64,000 nucleotides of DNA from Ottowia thiooxydans DSM 14619 (GCF_000422885.1 NZ_AUGX01000029.1:1-64000), one strand, 5' to 3'; shown: positions 8,999-18,149, numbered from the stretch's first letter. Numbers and translations are program-made. The notes: generated by a model not told the origin, from the letters alone.

Positions 8999-10234
8999 TC
9001 AATCGTCTTTACCCACCGGGTTGGTAATGGCGCTCCCCCGGCCAACGGCAGTGCCCAAGCTCAGAGCAAGCAATCCTCCAGCCACCACCAGGTAAGGCAG
9101 TGCAGGCGAAAAGCGATACAGCAATGTGCCGGCCAACGGGCCCACCACCATGCCAAAACCCTGCGCGGCCGCGAGCGTACCGGCCGCCGCGCCTTGCTCA
9201 TGGGATTGAACGGCATTGGCGGCCATAGCTTGGAATGTGGGGAAAATCATTCCCATGCCAAACGCACCCACTCCGTAAGAAAGGAGAAGCGTGGTCGCAG
9301 AATTCGTCAGAGTGACACTGGAAAAACCAATCCCGGAAATCAACGCACCCACCCAGATCCAACGCCGCGGAGGCACGCTTTTCATCCGCATCACGAACTG
9401 CTGAGAAAAAATGAGCGAAACACCTACGACGGTGAGCGAGAGGCCCGCTACTCGTGCGCCCGCCGGTTCGCTAAGGCCAAGGCGGTCGATTGCAAAAAAT
9501 CCAACCAATACTTGTGCAATGGCCACGGAGCCCATCGCCGTGAATGCGGTCAGGATGATGTGGCGCAGACGGGGATCCAGCCAACTCAACTCAGCGCGAG
9601 GGCGCTCGCCGGTGTTAGCCACAGCATGCTCTTGACGTGGCAACCAGAATACGATGACTAAGAAGCTCAAGACCGGCAACAGGGCCGCGGCATAGAGCGC
9701 GCCACCCAGGCTCACGGTAGCCAACCACCCCGCAGCAGCAGGACCGGCCACCATGCCGACAGCATTCGCAGTGCCCAGCTTGGCCATCACAGTGGCTCGG
9801 TCTTTCGGCAAAGTGTTGTCCGCAATGGCTGCCGCCGTAGTGGGCGGCACAGCAGCATAAAAGGCACCAATCAATGCACGAGACACTATCAGCAACAGGG
9901 CAACGGCTGTAACCCCCGCGTAGCCACGCAGCGCCAGGTCAACGCCTACCGCCAGGCCCATATAGACGAGCGCAAACACGGCCACCCCTATGAGCATCAC
10001 TCGCCTGCGGCCATGGCGATCGCTGGTGCGGCCCCACCAGCGGGCCATCAGCATCCAGAAAACCCCACCCACTGTGAGCGACAGCCCCGCAATCCACTCT
10101 GGCAACCCGAGCCTGCGCACGATGGGCCCAATGACGGCCACATAAGACATCATTGCCATAGTTCCGGTGAGTGCAGTGAACAGCAGCGGAAACAGCCGAA
10201 AAGGCGTGGGTGCAGGCGTATGCGATGAAGTCAT
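8999..10234 (-). CDS. MFS exporter, probably for the siderophore
   Basis: This major facilitator superfamily protein (411 aa) has about 12 hydrophobic segments and the family loop motif GRTSDRHGRRRVMLIG at about residue 70-90. A second half-repeat lies after about residue 220 (RLRHIILTAFTAMGSVAIAQ). It resembles drug/siderophore efflux proteins of the EntS group. Its place between the esterase and the aryl-AMP ligase of a siderophore operon suggests export of the finished siderophore, which is inference from context. The ATG at 10234 is used; an upstream TTG at 10261 is unlikely. Confidence 0.85.
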   Translation of the reverse strand: MTSSHTPAPTPFRLFPLLFTALTGTMAMMSYVAVIGPIVRRLGLPEWIAGLSLTVGGVFWMLMARWWGRTSDRHGRRRVMLIGVAVFALVYMGLAVGVDLALRGYAGVTAVALLLIVSRALIGAFYAAVPPTTAAAIADNTLPKDRATVMAKLGTANAVGMVAGPAAAGWLATVSLGGALYAAALLPVLSFLVIVFWLPRQEHAVANTGERPRAELSWLDPRLRHIILTAFTAMGSVAIAQVLVGFFAIDRLGLSEPAGARVAGLSLTVVGVSLIFSQQFVMRMKSVPPRRWIWVGALISGIGFSSVTLTNSATTLLLSYGVGAFGMGMIFPTFQAMAANAVQSHEQGAAAGTLAAAQGFGMVVGPLAGTLLYRFSPALPYLVVAGGLLALSLGTAVGRGSAITNPVGKDD

Positions 10235-10288
10235 TGCGCTCGTAGAACAGGAAGCTGGCAACTCGTCAGATTAGAGGTCACCTGCGGC

Positions 10289-11323
10289 TCAACGAGCCGC
10301 AAATTCCAGCGTTGGTGGAATGGACGCTGGACGCATGGGGCCATGGCTCACACCAGGAAACGGCTTCCAGATCACGGCCAAGCCTTGACGCAGCGCCTGG
10401 CGCTCTCCAAGCTTTGGCGCAGCGTCAGGCGGTACCGAACGGCGCCGCTCGCGTGCCGCCAGGACCATGGCCGGGTCCAACCCTGGGCGCAAGGCGCGCG
10501 TCTCGTTCTGCACTTCCAGACCGGCGCTGCCAGCCATGAGCAGCAAATCAGTGGTTCGGCCCGCAGGAAGTGGCCGGGCCTTGGCTTCAACGTTCAAGAT
10601 AAATCCCTCGTGCCACCAGAGTGATGAATCGGCGGCCGCATAGCGCGGGAACAAACTGGGGCGTGTGAAAAGCGTATACAGCGTCAACAGGCCACCATAG
10701 GAGTGACCCCATAGCGTGGTTCGCGACGGGTCGCTCGGCACGCGGCGCCGAATCTCCGGCAGCATTTGTTGTTCAAGCAGGTCGAGGAAAATGTCCGCCC
10801 CGCCCCCCAGGCGTTTGCGGGCTTCGTCATCCCAGGTGGGGTTCTCGCCTGGCACAGGTGGCGTGTAATCAAAAGAGCGTGCCGCTACGTCCACGCCCAG
10901 ATTGGTTTCGTAGCCCAGGGCGGCGATGGCCACAGGGCGGCTGCTATCTGCCATCTGCTTCAACTGTTCAGCGGTCAGAGAAGCAAAGGAAGCGTTGCCA
11001 TCCAGCATCAACAGCAGTGGATAGCCTGCAGCAGGTGGCGGCGCTTTGGGGACAGCCAGTTGCACGCGGTAATGTCGCTTGCCATCGACGGAGTCCAGGC
11101 TGAACTGCTCGAACCGATAGTAAGGAGAGCTTGCTTGCGCAACCGTAGACCCCACGGGCCGATTCAGAGAGTACGTCGACAGATCCAGATTCGTAGGCGG
11201 GATGGGTTGCTCAGAAGGTGCGGCAGTCATCGTATTCGTGCTGCTGGCGCAGCCTTGCAAAAGCGCGCTGCTGGCCAGCGCAAGCAGCACATATCGGCGG
11301 GGCAGTCGGAGAGAGTGACTCAT
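10289..11323 (-). CDS. Lipoprotein alpha/beta-hydrolase esterase, IroE/BesA-like
   Basis: This 344-aa putative esterase has a lipoprotein signal (LLALASSALLQGCASS, lipobox LQGC at about residues 25-28). The nucleophile motif GHSYGGLLTLYTLF lies in the middle and a likely catalytic His in GVSHGPMRP near the end. The fold resembles IroE, Fes and BesA, esterases that trim or open ester-linked catechol siderophores. Since the NRPS is predicted to build an ester-bonded seryl compound, a periplasmic or outer-membrane-anchored siderophore hydrolase is a good fit. Its ATG overlaps the stop of the ABC ATPase gene by 4 bases (ATGA). Confidence 0.8.
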   Translation of the reverse strand: MSHSLRLPRRYVLLALASSALLQGCASSTNTMTAAPSEQPIPPTNLDLSTYSLNRPVGSTVAQASSPYYRFEQFSLDSVDGKRHYRVQLAVPKAPPPAAGYPLLLMLDGNASFASLTAEQLKQMADSSRPVAIAALGYETNLGVDVAARSFDYTPPVPGENPTWDDEARKRLGGGADIFLDLLEQQMLPEIRRRVPSDPSRTTLWGHSYGGLLTLYTLFTRPSLFPRYAAADSSLWWHEGFILNVEAKARPLPAGRTTDLLLMAGSAGLEVQNETRALRPGLDPAMVLAARERRRSVPPDAAPKLGERQALRQGLAVIWKPFPGVSHGPMRPASIPPTLEFAAR

Positions 11324-12102
11324 GGATCTGTTGTGACGATCAAAGGGATTGAGCGGGTCGGATGTTCAATAACAGCGACTGGTTGCCCATACACGAAATG
11401 GATGCGCTCGCCCGTTAGAACTTCACGTGGCGTGCCATCGGCCACCACCTTGCCGCGGCTCAGCATGACGATCCTGTCTGCGTAGGCCGCCGCTAGGTTG
11501 AGATCGTGCAGCACCGCGATCACACAATGCCCCTCTCGAGAGAGGCTTCGCATACTGCGCAGCAGAGACTCCTGATGCTTGAGATCCAGGGCCGCTGTAG
11601 GCTCATCCAGCAGGATCAAGGGTGTTTGCTGCGAAAGCACGCGCGCAAAGGCCGTGCGAGCAGACTCCCCGCCCGACAGCGATTGCACATCACGCTGTGC
11701 CAGGTGCGTGACATCAGCAACCTCCATCGCTGCATCGACGATGTGCAGGTCTCGCACCGGATCAGGTGGATGCGGTAGCCGCCCCATCGCCACCACTTCG
11801 TTCACGGAAAAAGCAAAACGCACCGCGTGGTCTTGCGGCATGACCGAACGTTCACGTGCAAGCTCGCGCACACGCCAACGACCAATGGGCTTGCCGTGCA
11901 CCTCTACGCTGCCATGGGTAGGTACATGGTCGCCAGCGGCCAAGGCGAGCAAGGTCGACTTCCCTGCACCGTTAGGGCCAAGCAGCACGGTGAGCGTGCC
12001 AGGAAAAAATTCAAGCGACACGCCTTCAACCAAGGCCTGCCCATCGATCGCGAAGCCCGCATCGCGCAAAGACAGAATAGCTTGGGCAGAATTCGTATTC
12101 AT
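11320..12102 (-). CDS. Haem/siderophore ABC transporter ATP-binding protein (HmuV-like)
   Basis: This is the cytoplasmic ATPase of an iron-complex importer, 260 aa. The Walker A motif is LLGPNGAGKSTLL, the signature is SLSGGESARTAFARVL and Walker B is LILLDEPTAALD, followed by the H-loop in AVLHDLNLAA. The segment VNEVVAMGRLPH and the overall spacing are closest to HmuV. The start is the ATG at 12102 (MNTNSAQAIL), overlapping the permease stop by 4 bases. Open frame continues upstream to 12381, but only as a shadow inside the permease gene. It overlaps the esterase start by 4 bases. Confidence 0.92.
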   Translation of the reverse strand: MNTNSAQAILSLRDAGFAIDGQALVEGVSLEFFPGTLTVLLGPNGAGKSTLLALAAGDHVPTHGSVEVHGKPIGRWRVRELARERSVMPQDHAVRFAFSVNEVVAMGRLPHPPDPVRDLHIVDAAMEVADVTHLAQRDVQSLSGGESARTAFARVLSQQTPLILLDEPTAALDLKHQESLLRSMRSLSREGHCVIAVLHDLNLAAAYADRIVMLSRGKVVADGTPREVLTGERIHFVYGQPVAVIEHPTRSIPLIVTTDP

Positions 12103-13160
12103 CTCGCGCCCCCCGGCCGCTGATGTAACACCAGCCAAAGGAAAAACGGTGCGCCGATGGCCGCAGAAAACAGGCCAAGCGGAATTTCCGATGGCGGATC
12201 CAGAGTCCGCGCGGCAGTATCGGCCACCACAATCAGCGCGGCGCCCGTCAGCGCCGAAAGAGGCAACAACCAACGGTGCCCGGGACCAGCCAACAACCGC
12301 ACCACATGGGGCACGACCAGGCCAACAAATCCGATGGTGCCCGCGAATGCCACTCCGGCACCCACTAAAAGAGCAGAACACGTGACCAGCATCACACGTG
12401 CACGCCGAACGTCCAGGCCAATGTGCTGAGCCTGGCGTTCGCCAAGCGCCAGCATGTCCAGCGGCTTGCCCAGCATCAGCATACCCACCACGCCTATCGT
12501 GAACACCGGAAGCGCTGCACCCAGATCAGCCCAATCGGCCGATCCTAGCGAGCCCATTTGCCAAAACACCAGTGATTGCAGTTGCGCGGCGTTAGCGCGG
12601 TAAGTGAGAAATCCAATCGCTGCCGAACATGCCGCGCCGATAGCAATACCCACCAAAAGCAAGGTGACGGTACCACTCCCACGTCCGGGACGGGCCAACA
12701 GGTAAATCAGCGTGGTGGAGAGCATGCCACCAACAAACGCCGCCACAGGCACGGTCCACTCCCCGAAAGCAGTCGCGCCCATCACAATGGCGCCCACTGC
12801 TCCCAGGGCTGCCCCTTGGCTCACTCCCACCACACCAGGATCCGCCAAGGGGTTTCCAAAGAGACCTTGCAGGCCTGCGCCTGCCAATGCCAAAGCCGCC
12901 CCCACCAAAGCCCCCATGAGGGCGCGCGGGATGCGCAGATTCCAGATCACGGCCATGTCGCGGACTTTCAGTCCTTCCGTATCAGCCAAGCCGAAGCGAG
13001 CCAGCACGATGCGCAAAACATCCTCTGGCGCAACCTTAAGCGGCCCGATGCCAAAAGAAAGCACCATGGCCATCAGCAACAGGGCCGCCAGCAACAGAAA
13101 AAGCAAAAACCCACTGGGCCGGCGGACTCCAGAGCGGGTGGTAGCAAAGGCAGAACTCAC
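12099..13160 (-). CDS. FecCD-family iron-complex ABC permease
   Basis: This inner-membrane permease (353 aa) is of the BtuC/FecCD family with about 9-10 hydrophobic helices. Family motifs visible are RIPRALMGALVGAALALAGA (about residue 55-75), NPLADPGVVGVSQGAALGA (about 95) and GTIGFVGLVVPHVVR (about 265-280). It starts with GTG at 13160, overlapping the stop of the binding-protein gene (GTGA), and overlaps the ATPase gene at its other end. The three-gene importer is therefore translationally coupled. The imported ligand (haem or the cluster's siderophore) is not settled by this subunit. Confidence 0.92.
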   Translation of the reverse strand: MSSAFATTRSGVRRPSGFLLFLLLAALLLMAMVLSFGIGPLKVAPEDVLRIVLARFGLADTEGLKVRDMAVIWNLRIPRALMGALVGAALALAGAGLQGLFGNPLADPGVVGVSQGAALGAVGAIVMGATAFGEWTVPVAAFVGGMLSTTLIYLLARPGRGSGTVTLLLVGIAIGAACSAAIGFLTYRANAAQLQSLVFWQMGSLGSADWADLGAALPVFTIGVVGMLMLGKPLDMLALGERQAQHIGLDVRRARVMLVTCSALLVGAGVAFAGTIGFVGLVVPHVVRLLAGPGHRWLLPLSALTGAALIVVADTAARTLDPPSEIPLGLFSAAIGAPFFLWLVLHQRPGGAR

Positions 13161-14158
13161 TTTGAGGTGAACGCCTTGAGCGCCTTGGTCAGCGCGAGGG
13201 CGCCCGCGCCGGAATGTACGCCCACGATCTTGAGCTGCTCATCAGGCATGACCCATATCTGATTTTTTTGCCCAGCGGGGGTTTGCTTCAGCGCAGGGTA
13301 GCTTCGCCATATTCCGGCATCACCACCAAAGAGCTCCAGATCACTGCGCGTAAGCAAGACAATCTCCGGCGCCGCAGCAACCATGCCTTCGTTGCTCAGT
13401 GCGGTGTAGTCACCCGTCTTGGCGTCATCGCCAATGTTGGTGCCTCCGGCCAATCTGATGAGATTGGCCGCGGCAGTATCTTTGCCTCCTACAGTCGGCC
13501 GTCCGCCACCACCAGTGGCTGAAATGTGAATGACGCGGGCGCGGCGCGGCAGCTCACGGGCTATTGCCGCAGCCTCCCGGTACTGCCGCTCCAGATCGCG
13601 CGCGAGCGTCTCCCCTTCGGTCTTCAGGCCAAAGGCATTCGCGGTTTTTCGAATCTTCTGCGGCGCGGGCTGCAGATCGTCAATCACGATGGCAGGCAAG
13701 CCCGTCTGACGAAGCGTTTCGGACAGCTTCGCATGCCGGCGCAGGCTGTTACCAATGAACAGGGTGCCATCGAGGCTCAACACGCCCTCCGCGCCCGTAG
13801 TGCGATTGAACAGGAAATGATGAGGTGCCTTGCGGCCGGCGGCCGTAACCGAGCTTTCAGGCGCGGCAAACACGCGGCTGCCAAGCCCCAGTGCCTCCAT
13901 GATTCCAATGACATCATCGCCGCCCACGATGACACGCGCGGCATCTGTAATGCGTACAGTCGCGCCATCATCGGAGGTCACTGAGCTAGGTAGTCGAGGG
14001 GTTCCTGCGCTCGCTTTCAAGCTCTGAGCCTCGCCAACGGCCAACCAGCCGGCGGGCAACGGTTGAGCTACGGAAACGAAAGGAAATGCCAGCGCGGCGG
14101 AAACAGCCAAAGCAACCGTGACACCGGCGAGCGTTGCGAGGCGGGTCTTTTGAGACAT
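13157..14158 (-). CDS. Haem/siderophore ABC transporter substrate-binding protein (HmuT-like)
   Basis: This periplasmic binding protein (333 aa) is of the FecB/HmuT type. A signal peptide covers about residues 1-32. The mature part has VIVGGDDVIGIMEALGLGSR, TGAEGVLSLDGTLFIGN, TAAANLIRLAGGTNIGDD and MVAAAPEIVLLTR. These match the order of motifs in haem-binding HmuT/ChuT proteins. HmuT-type similarity inside a siderophore biosynthesis operon is unusual: it may bind haem, or have been recruited for the siderophore. No TonB-dependent outer-membrane receptor is encoded anywhere in the window. Confidence 0.87.
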   Translation of the reverse strand: MSQKTRLATLAGVTVALAVSAALAFPFVSVAQPLPAGWLAVGEAQSLKASAGTPRLPSSVTSDDGATVRITDAARVIVGGDDVIGIMEALGLGSRVFAAPESSVTAAGRKAPHHFLFNRTTGAEGVLSLDGTLFIGNSLRRHAKLSETLRQTGLPAIVIDDLQPAPQKIRKTANAFGLKTEGETLARDLERQYREAAAIARELPRRARVIHISATGGGGRPTVGGKDTAAANLIRLAGGTNIGDDAKTGDYTALSNEGMVAAAPEIVLLTRSDLELFGGDAGIWRSYPALKQTPAGQKNQIWVMPDEQLKIVGVHSGAGALALTKALKAFTSK

Positions 14159-14379
14159 ATCGATGGGAAGTGGCTAGTTTTTATAAGAACAATGTATCTG
14201 GGTGCCCTGGGTTCTCTCGGAGATGCAGGGGGTGAACTGCTCATGGGCACTCCAGCTCACAACACGCAATCTGAACAAATAGACGGTTCGGGCCTGAGTG
14301 CCCTGCCCCACGGCGCCTTAGACGCATAGCAATGCTCCAAGTCCCGTGCGGCCAGGCACCGGTTTTTCGATGGCGGGAA
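14159..14379. other. Gap inside the iron operon, nothing recognised
   Basis: This 221-base non-coding gap lies between the YncE-like gene and the binding-protein gene, both read leftwards. No terminator and no second Fur box were seen. It could hold a secondary promoter. Confidence 0.4.
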
Positions 14380-15792
14380 TCAGCGCAGTTTGATGTAGGA
14401 AATGCGGTCGCCTTGCGGGTCATCGGTGCCACGGGCCTTGTTCACCGAGAAGATACCGCCCTTGCCGTCCGCAGTGGTGTGATTGGGGAAAGAGCCTCCA
14501 GCCAGATTGGCCACGATCTTTCCATTGAGGTCCACTACCGTGACGGTGTCAGAGGCGCGATTGGATACATACGCCAGGCTTCGCACCGGTTCAAACGAGA
14601 CATTCAGCGGGCCAGCGCCCACCTTCACATCGTGCAGCACCTTGCCACTGGCGGCATCGACGATAAGCAAATTGTCTGAGCCTTGCGAGGCCACCAGCAG
14701 GCGGTTAGTCTTGGCGTCATACGCAACCCCAGACGCTAACCGAGCGCCTTCAAGAGCGATCACCTTCTCAACCTGATCAGTGCGGGTGTTAATGATCGCG
14801 GCCTCGTTGGTAGACATGCTTACCGTGAAGAGGCGGTGATTGGCCGCATCCAGCTCCAGGCTCATAGGCGAAAACTTGCGGTCGCCTGGCCCCTTGACGG
14901 TGGTCTGCAAAGGAATCTTCTTGATGACCGCGAGTGTCTTGGTGTCGAACACCACCATCTCAGCTTGCCCGACCGGCGTTGCATACGCCTTGCCAAGAAC
15001 CGAATCGACGATGACATCACGCGCATGCGGCACCACGCCCGCGTCGAATTGCTTGATCAGTTTCAGATCAGCCTGGCTATAGACTGCCACCGTGTCCTGA
15101 CGCGTGTTGGTAACCCAAACCGTACCGTTAACGTCGTCAACCGCCACGCCGTAGACGGCGAATCGACTGACTCCTGCCCCCGCATTCCCAGCAGCAGGAG
15201 CAGCCGGTGGTGGAACCAGGCCCGCTTGAACGCGCGCCTCAATGGCCAAGGTCTGTGGATTGATCTTCACTAGTTCTGTCTGGCTGACGGGCGGGCGCCC
15301 TACTGCAGACGTCACAAATACGCGGTCGTTCTTGGTGCTATAGGCCGCCTGATAGAGACCCGGTACGAGCTTTTGCGCCTTGATATCGAAGCGCTCCTGG
15401 CCGGCCAAGGGCAGATTGGGAGACACCTTGAGCGGAAGCACCACGGCCGCAGCCGGCTTGACTGCGTTTACCGTGAGTGAATGATTACCCGTCTCGGCCC
15501 CTTGCGGCACCTTGAACTCAGCTCGGAACTTGCCATCAGCGCCGACCACGGCTGGCGCCCGGTTGAGAGCGCTGCCACCGTAATAGATGGTCACTTCCTG
15601 GCCCGGCTTGAAGTCCTGACCGCCCACCTTCACGCTGCTCCCGGGCATAACCACAGGCGTTTCTATCAGATTGACGCGCCCTTTGAAGTTCGCATCAGGC
15701 GCTTCAAAGCTGGGGGAGGCACACGCAGCCAAGGCCAGAGCCAGCGATACCGCTGCAATAGGCTTGATCATGGCGATGGAAGGTTTGGTCAT
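14380..15792 (-). CDS. YncE-like beta-propeller lipoprotein
   Basis: This 470-aa secreted protein has a lipoprotein signal (AVSLALALAACASP). A short immunoglobulin-like region follows (about residues 40-130: GSSVKVGGQDFKPGQEVTIYY), then a seven-bladed-propeller-type repeat region. Recurrent YncE/YVTN-like strands include YSTKNDRVFVTSAVG, VAVDDVNGTVWVTNT, AKTNRLLVASQG and VRSLAYVSNRASDTVTVV. YncE proteins are often tied to iron limitation. This gene is first in the iron operon, directly behind a perfect Fur box. The ATG at 15792 is chosen because AAGGAAA lies just upstream; an upstream start at 15837 lacks support. The molecular role is unknown. Confidence 0.85.
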   Translation of the reverse strand: MTKPSIAMIKPIAAVSLALALAACASPSFEAPDANFKGRVNLIETPVVMPGSSVKVGGQDFKPGQEVTIYYGGSALNRAPAVVGADGKFRAEFKVPQGAETGNHSLTVNAVKPAAAVVLPLKVSPNLPLAGQERFDIKAQKLVPGLYQAAYSTKNDRVFVTSAVGRPPVSQTELVKINPQTLAIEARVQAGLVPPPAAPAAGNAGAGVSRFAVYGVAVDDVNGTVWVTNTRQDTVAVYSQADLKLIKQFDAGVVPHARDVIVDSVLGKAYATPVGQAEMVVFDTKTLAVIKKIPLQTTVKGPGDRKFSPMSLELDAANHRLFTVSMSTNEAAIINTRTDQVEKVIALEGARLASGVAYDAKTNRLLVASQGSDNLLIVDAASGKVLHDVKVGAGPLNVSFEPVRSLAYVSNRASDTVTVVDLNGKIVANLAGGSFPNHTTADGKGGIFSVNKARGTDDPQGDRISYIKLR

Positions 15793-15878
15793 GAATTTCC
15801 TTTGACTTCTATTCAAACAGCATGAAAGGCCACACACCGTTCGCGATGGATGGCCAGCTTCTAACCTCCGATGTTAAA

Positions 15879-15893
15879 TGATAATTATTATCA
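15879..15893 (-). promoter_or_regulatory. Fur box upstream of the iron operon
   Basis: TGATAATTATTATCA is a perfect 7-1-7 inverted repeat matching the classical Fur operator core. It lies 86 bases before the YncE-like lipoprotein start and is the only strong operator in the intergenic region, so the minus-strand genes from 15792 to 3016 are probably iron-repressed. Confidence 0.9.
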
Positions 15894-16038
15894 ATTGGAT
15901 AAAACCCTCCCTCGAACTCCCCCAAAGGCGAGGGGAAGACCCGCGATAGTCTTTGATGCGTACCTGGGAGCACGCGATCCCAGTCGAGCCACTGTCACTC
16001 CGGGGTACCGACCAATCAATGCAATTGGTTTCAGGCAG

Positions 16039-16079
16039 AAAAAAACCCCAAGCCTGGACCGAAGTCCAGGCTTGGGGTT
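16039..16079 (-). terminator. Rho-independent terminator of the pha operon
   Basis: A 15-bp perfect stem, AACCCCAAGCCTGGA (16044-16058) with TCCAGGCTTGGGGTT (16065-16079), closes on a CTTCGG loop (minus-strand reading). It is followed on the minus strand by a run of T, 39 bases past the phaB stop. This is a strong, textbook-shaped terminator. Confidence 0.95.
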
Positions 16080-16117
16080 AGATCAACGCGAGCAGCGAAG
16101 CTTTTCGCGTTAGAGCA

Positions 16118-16855
16118 TCAGCCCATATGCAGGCCGCCGTTGCAGGAGAAATCCGCACCGGTGGTAAAGCCTGAATCTTCGCCTGCCAACCAAGCGACGA
16201 TAGAGCCGATTTCTTCCGGTGCGCCCAGGCGCTTGACCGGAATGGTGGCCACAATTTTCTCCAGCACATCTGGGCGAATGGCCTTAACCATGTCGGTCCC
16301 GATGTAGCCAGGGCTCACGGTATTCACCGTAACGCCTTTATTGGCCATTTCCTGCGCCAGAGCCATGGTGAACCCGTGCATGCCAGCCTTGGCTGCAGAG
16401 TAGTTCGTCTGGCCAGATTGGCCCTTTTCGCCGTTCACAGAGCTGATCTGGATGATGCGACCCCATCCGCCCTCTACCATGTCAGGCACCACTTGCTTGG
16501 TGACGTTGAACATGGAGTTCAGATTGGTGTCGATCACCGCGTCCCAGTCTTCGCGAGTCATTTTCAGGAACATGCGGTCACGGGTAATGCCCGCGTTGTT
16601 CACCAGTACCTCGATGGGGCCATGTTCGGCCTTGGCTTTGGTGAACGCATCCGCGGTGGATTGCCAGTCACTCACATTGCCTACGCTTGCGTGGAAGTCA
16701 TAACCCAGGGCCTTTTGCTCATCGAGCCACTTCTTGAAATCGCGCGTAGGGCCGCAGCCCGCGATGACGGTCATGCCTTCCTTATGCAAGCGCTGGCAGA
16801 TTGCGGTTCCGATGCCACCCATACCACCCGTCACGTATGCAACTCTTTTACCCAT
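16118..16855 (-). CDS. phaB: Acetoacetyl-CoA reductase
   Basis: This NADPH-dependent short-chain dehydrogenase (245 aa) reduces acetoacetyl-CoA to (R)-3-hydroxybutyryl-CoA, the monomer for polyhydroxybutyrate. The Rossmann motif is VTGGMGGIGTAICQRL; the catalytic region has ISSVNGEKGQSGQTNYSAAKAG, with the Ser, Tyr and Lys in place. GFTTGADFSCNGGLHMG ends the protein as in PhaB. The start is the ATG at 16855, preceded by GAGGAGA; an upstream in-frame start at 16870 would put that site inside the gene. It is last in the phaC-phaA-phaB order, with a terminator behind it. Confidence 0.95.
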   Translation of the reverse strand: MGKRVAYVTGGMGGIGTAICQRLHKEGMTVIAGCGPTRDFKKWLDEQKALGYDFHASVGNVSDWQSTADAFTKAKAEHGPIEVLVNNAGITRDRMFLKMTREDWDAVIDTNLNSMFNVTKQVVPDMVEGGWGRIIQISSVNGEKGQSGQTNYSAAKAGMHGFTMALAQEMANKGVTVNTVSPGYIGTDMVKAIRPDVLEKIVATIPVKRLGAPEEIGSIVAWLAGEDSGFTTGADFSCNGGLHMG

Positions 16856-16970
16856 TACTTGTCTCCTCATTCAAAAAAAAAAGTTAATCAATTTCATAGA
16901 CGTTCACTGCGAGCCGCCATTAAGGCCAAGCTCGCAGTAAGCGGCTTCCACGCAGTTGCCTAGTCGATTC

Positions 16971-18149
16971 TTATCTTTCCAGTGCCAGCGCCACACCCAT
17001 GCCGCCGCCAATGCACAGCCCAGCCACGCCTTTTTTGGCACCGCTGCGCTGCATTTCGTGCAGCAAGGTCACGAGAATGCGGCAACCGCTCGCACCAATG
17101 GGGTGCCCGATTGCTATCGCGCCGCCGTTGACGTTCACCTTCGCTGGATCCACGCCCAGCAATTTGTTCACAGCACAAGCTTGCGCGGCGAAGGCTTCAT
17201 TGAGTTCGAACAAATCGACATCGCCCACATTCCAGCCTGCACGGAGCAGCGCTTTCTGAGTGGCGCCGACAGGACCTAGGCCCATGGTGGCGGGGTCGAG
17301 GCCCACCGTGGCGTAGCTGGCAATGCGGGCCAGAGGCGTCAGCCCCAAGGCTGCAGCTCTTTTGGCCGTCATCACGACCACGGCAGCGCCGCCGTCGTTG
17401 ATGCCGCTGGCGTTACCTGCGGTCACCGTGCCGGCTTTATCAAAGGCTGGGCGCAAACCAGCCAGTGCTTCGGCACTGGTCTTGGTATTGATGTATTCGT
17501 CGGTTTCGAACACTACCGGGTCACCCTTGCGTTGAGGGATGCTTACCGGAGTGATCTCATCCTTGAACTTGCCTGCGGCCTGCGCTGCGGCAGCTTTTTT
17601 CTGGCTGCCGAGGGCGAGTTCATCTTGCTGGTCGCGAGTGATCCCTTCCTGCTTCGCAACGTTTTCTGCGGTAATACCCATGTGATACTGGTTGTACACA
17701 TCCCATAGGCCATCGACGATCATGGAGTCGATCATCTTCCAGTCGCCCATGCGCTGGCCATCGCGGCTGCCGAGCAGAACGTGAGGGCTCGCACTCATGT
17801 TCTCCTGACCTCCAGCGACCACGATCTCGCTATCGCCCGTGGCCACAGCCTGGTGCGCCAGCATCACCGCCTTCAGGCCTGATCCGCACACCGCGTTAAT
17901 GGTCAGCCCTGGAGTTGCTTTCGCAATACCAGCTTTGATCAGCGCCTGGCGCGCAGGGTTCTGGCCACTACCTGCAGCCAACACCTGACCCATGATGACC
18001 TCGCCCACTTGATCGAGGCCCAATTTGGCGCGCTCGAGTGCAGCCTTGATAGCAATGCTGCCCAGTTCGGTAGCAGATACCTTGGCCAGCGAGCCACCAA
18101 ATTTACCCACGCCAGTACGCGCAGCCGAAACAATGACAATATCTTCCAC
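16971..18149 (-). CDS. phaA: Acetyl-CoA acetyltransferase (beta-ketothiolase)
   Basis: This thiolase (392 aa) condenses two acetyl-CoA into acetoacetyl-CoA, the first step of polyhydroxybutyrate synthesis. The nucleophilic Cys lies in NAVCGSGLKAV (about residue 88). The catalytic His is in GGAIAIGHPIGASG (about 348) and the second Cys in LCIGGGMGVAL near the end. Length is normal. A strong AAAAGGAGAG ribosome binding site lies before the ATG. There are 33 bases to the phaC stop and 115 to the phaB start. Confidence 0.95.
   Translation of the reverse strand: MEDIVIVSAARTGVGKFGGSLAKVSATELGSIAIKAALERAKLGLDQVGEVIMGQVLAAGSGQNPARQALIKAGIAKATPGLTINAVCGSGLKAVMLAHQAVATGDSEIVVAGGQENMSASPHVLLGSRDGQRMGDWKMIDSMIVDGLWDVYNQYHMGITAENVAKQEGITRDQQDELALGSQKKAAAAQAAGKFKDEITPVSIPQRKGDPVVFETDEYINTKTSAEALAGLRPAFDKAGTVTAGNASGINDGGAAVVVMTAKRAAALGLTPLARIASYATVGLDPATMGLGPVGATQKALLRAGWNVGDVDLFELNEAFAAQACAVNKLLGVDPAKVNVNGGAIAIGHPIGASGCRILVTLLHEMQRSGAKKGVAGLCIGGGMGVALALER

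Noticed and set aside
11320-12381. A 353-codon version of the HmuV-like ATPase
   Set aside because: The extra 93 codons lie inside the permease gene. The ATG at 12102 overlaps the permease stop by 4 bases and begins right before the conserved fold.
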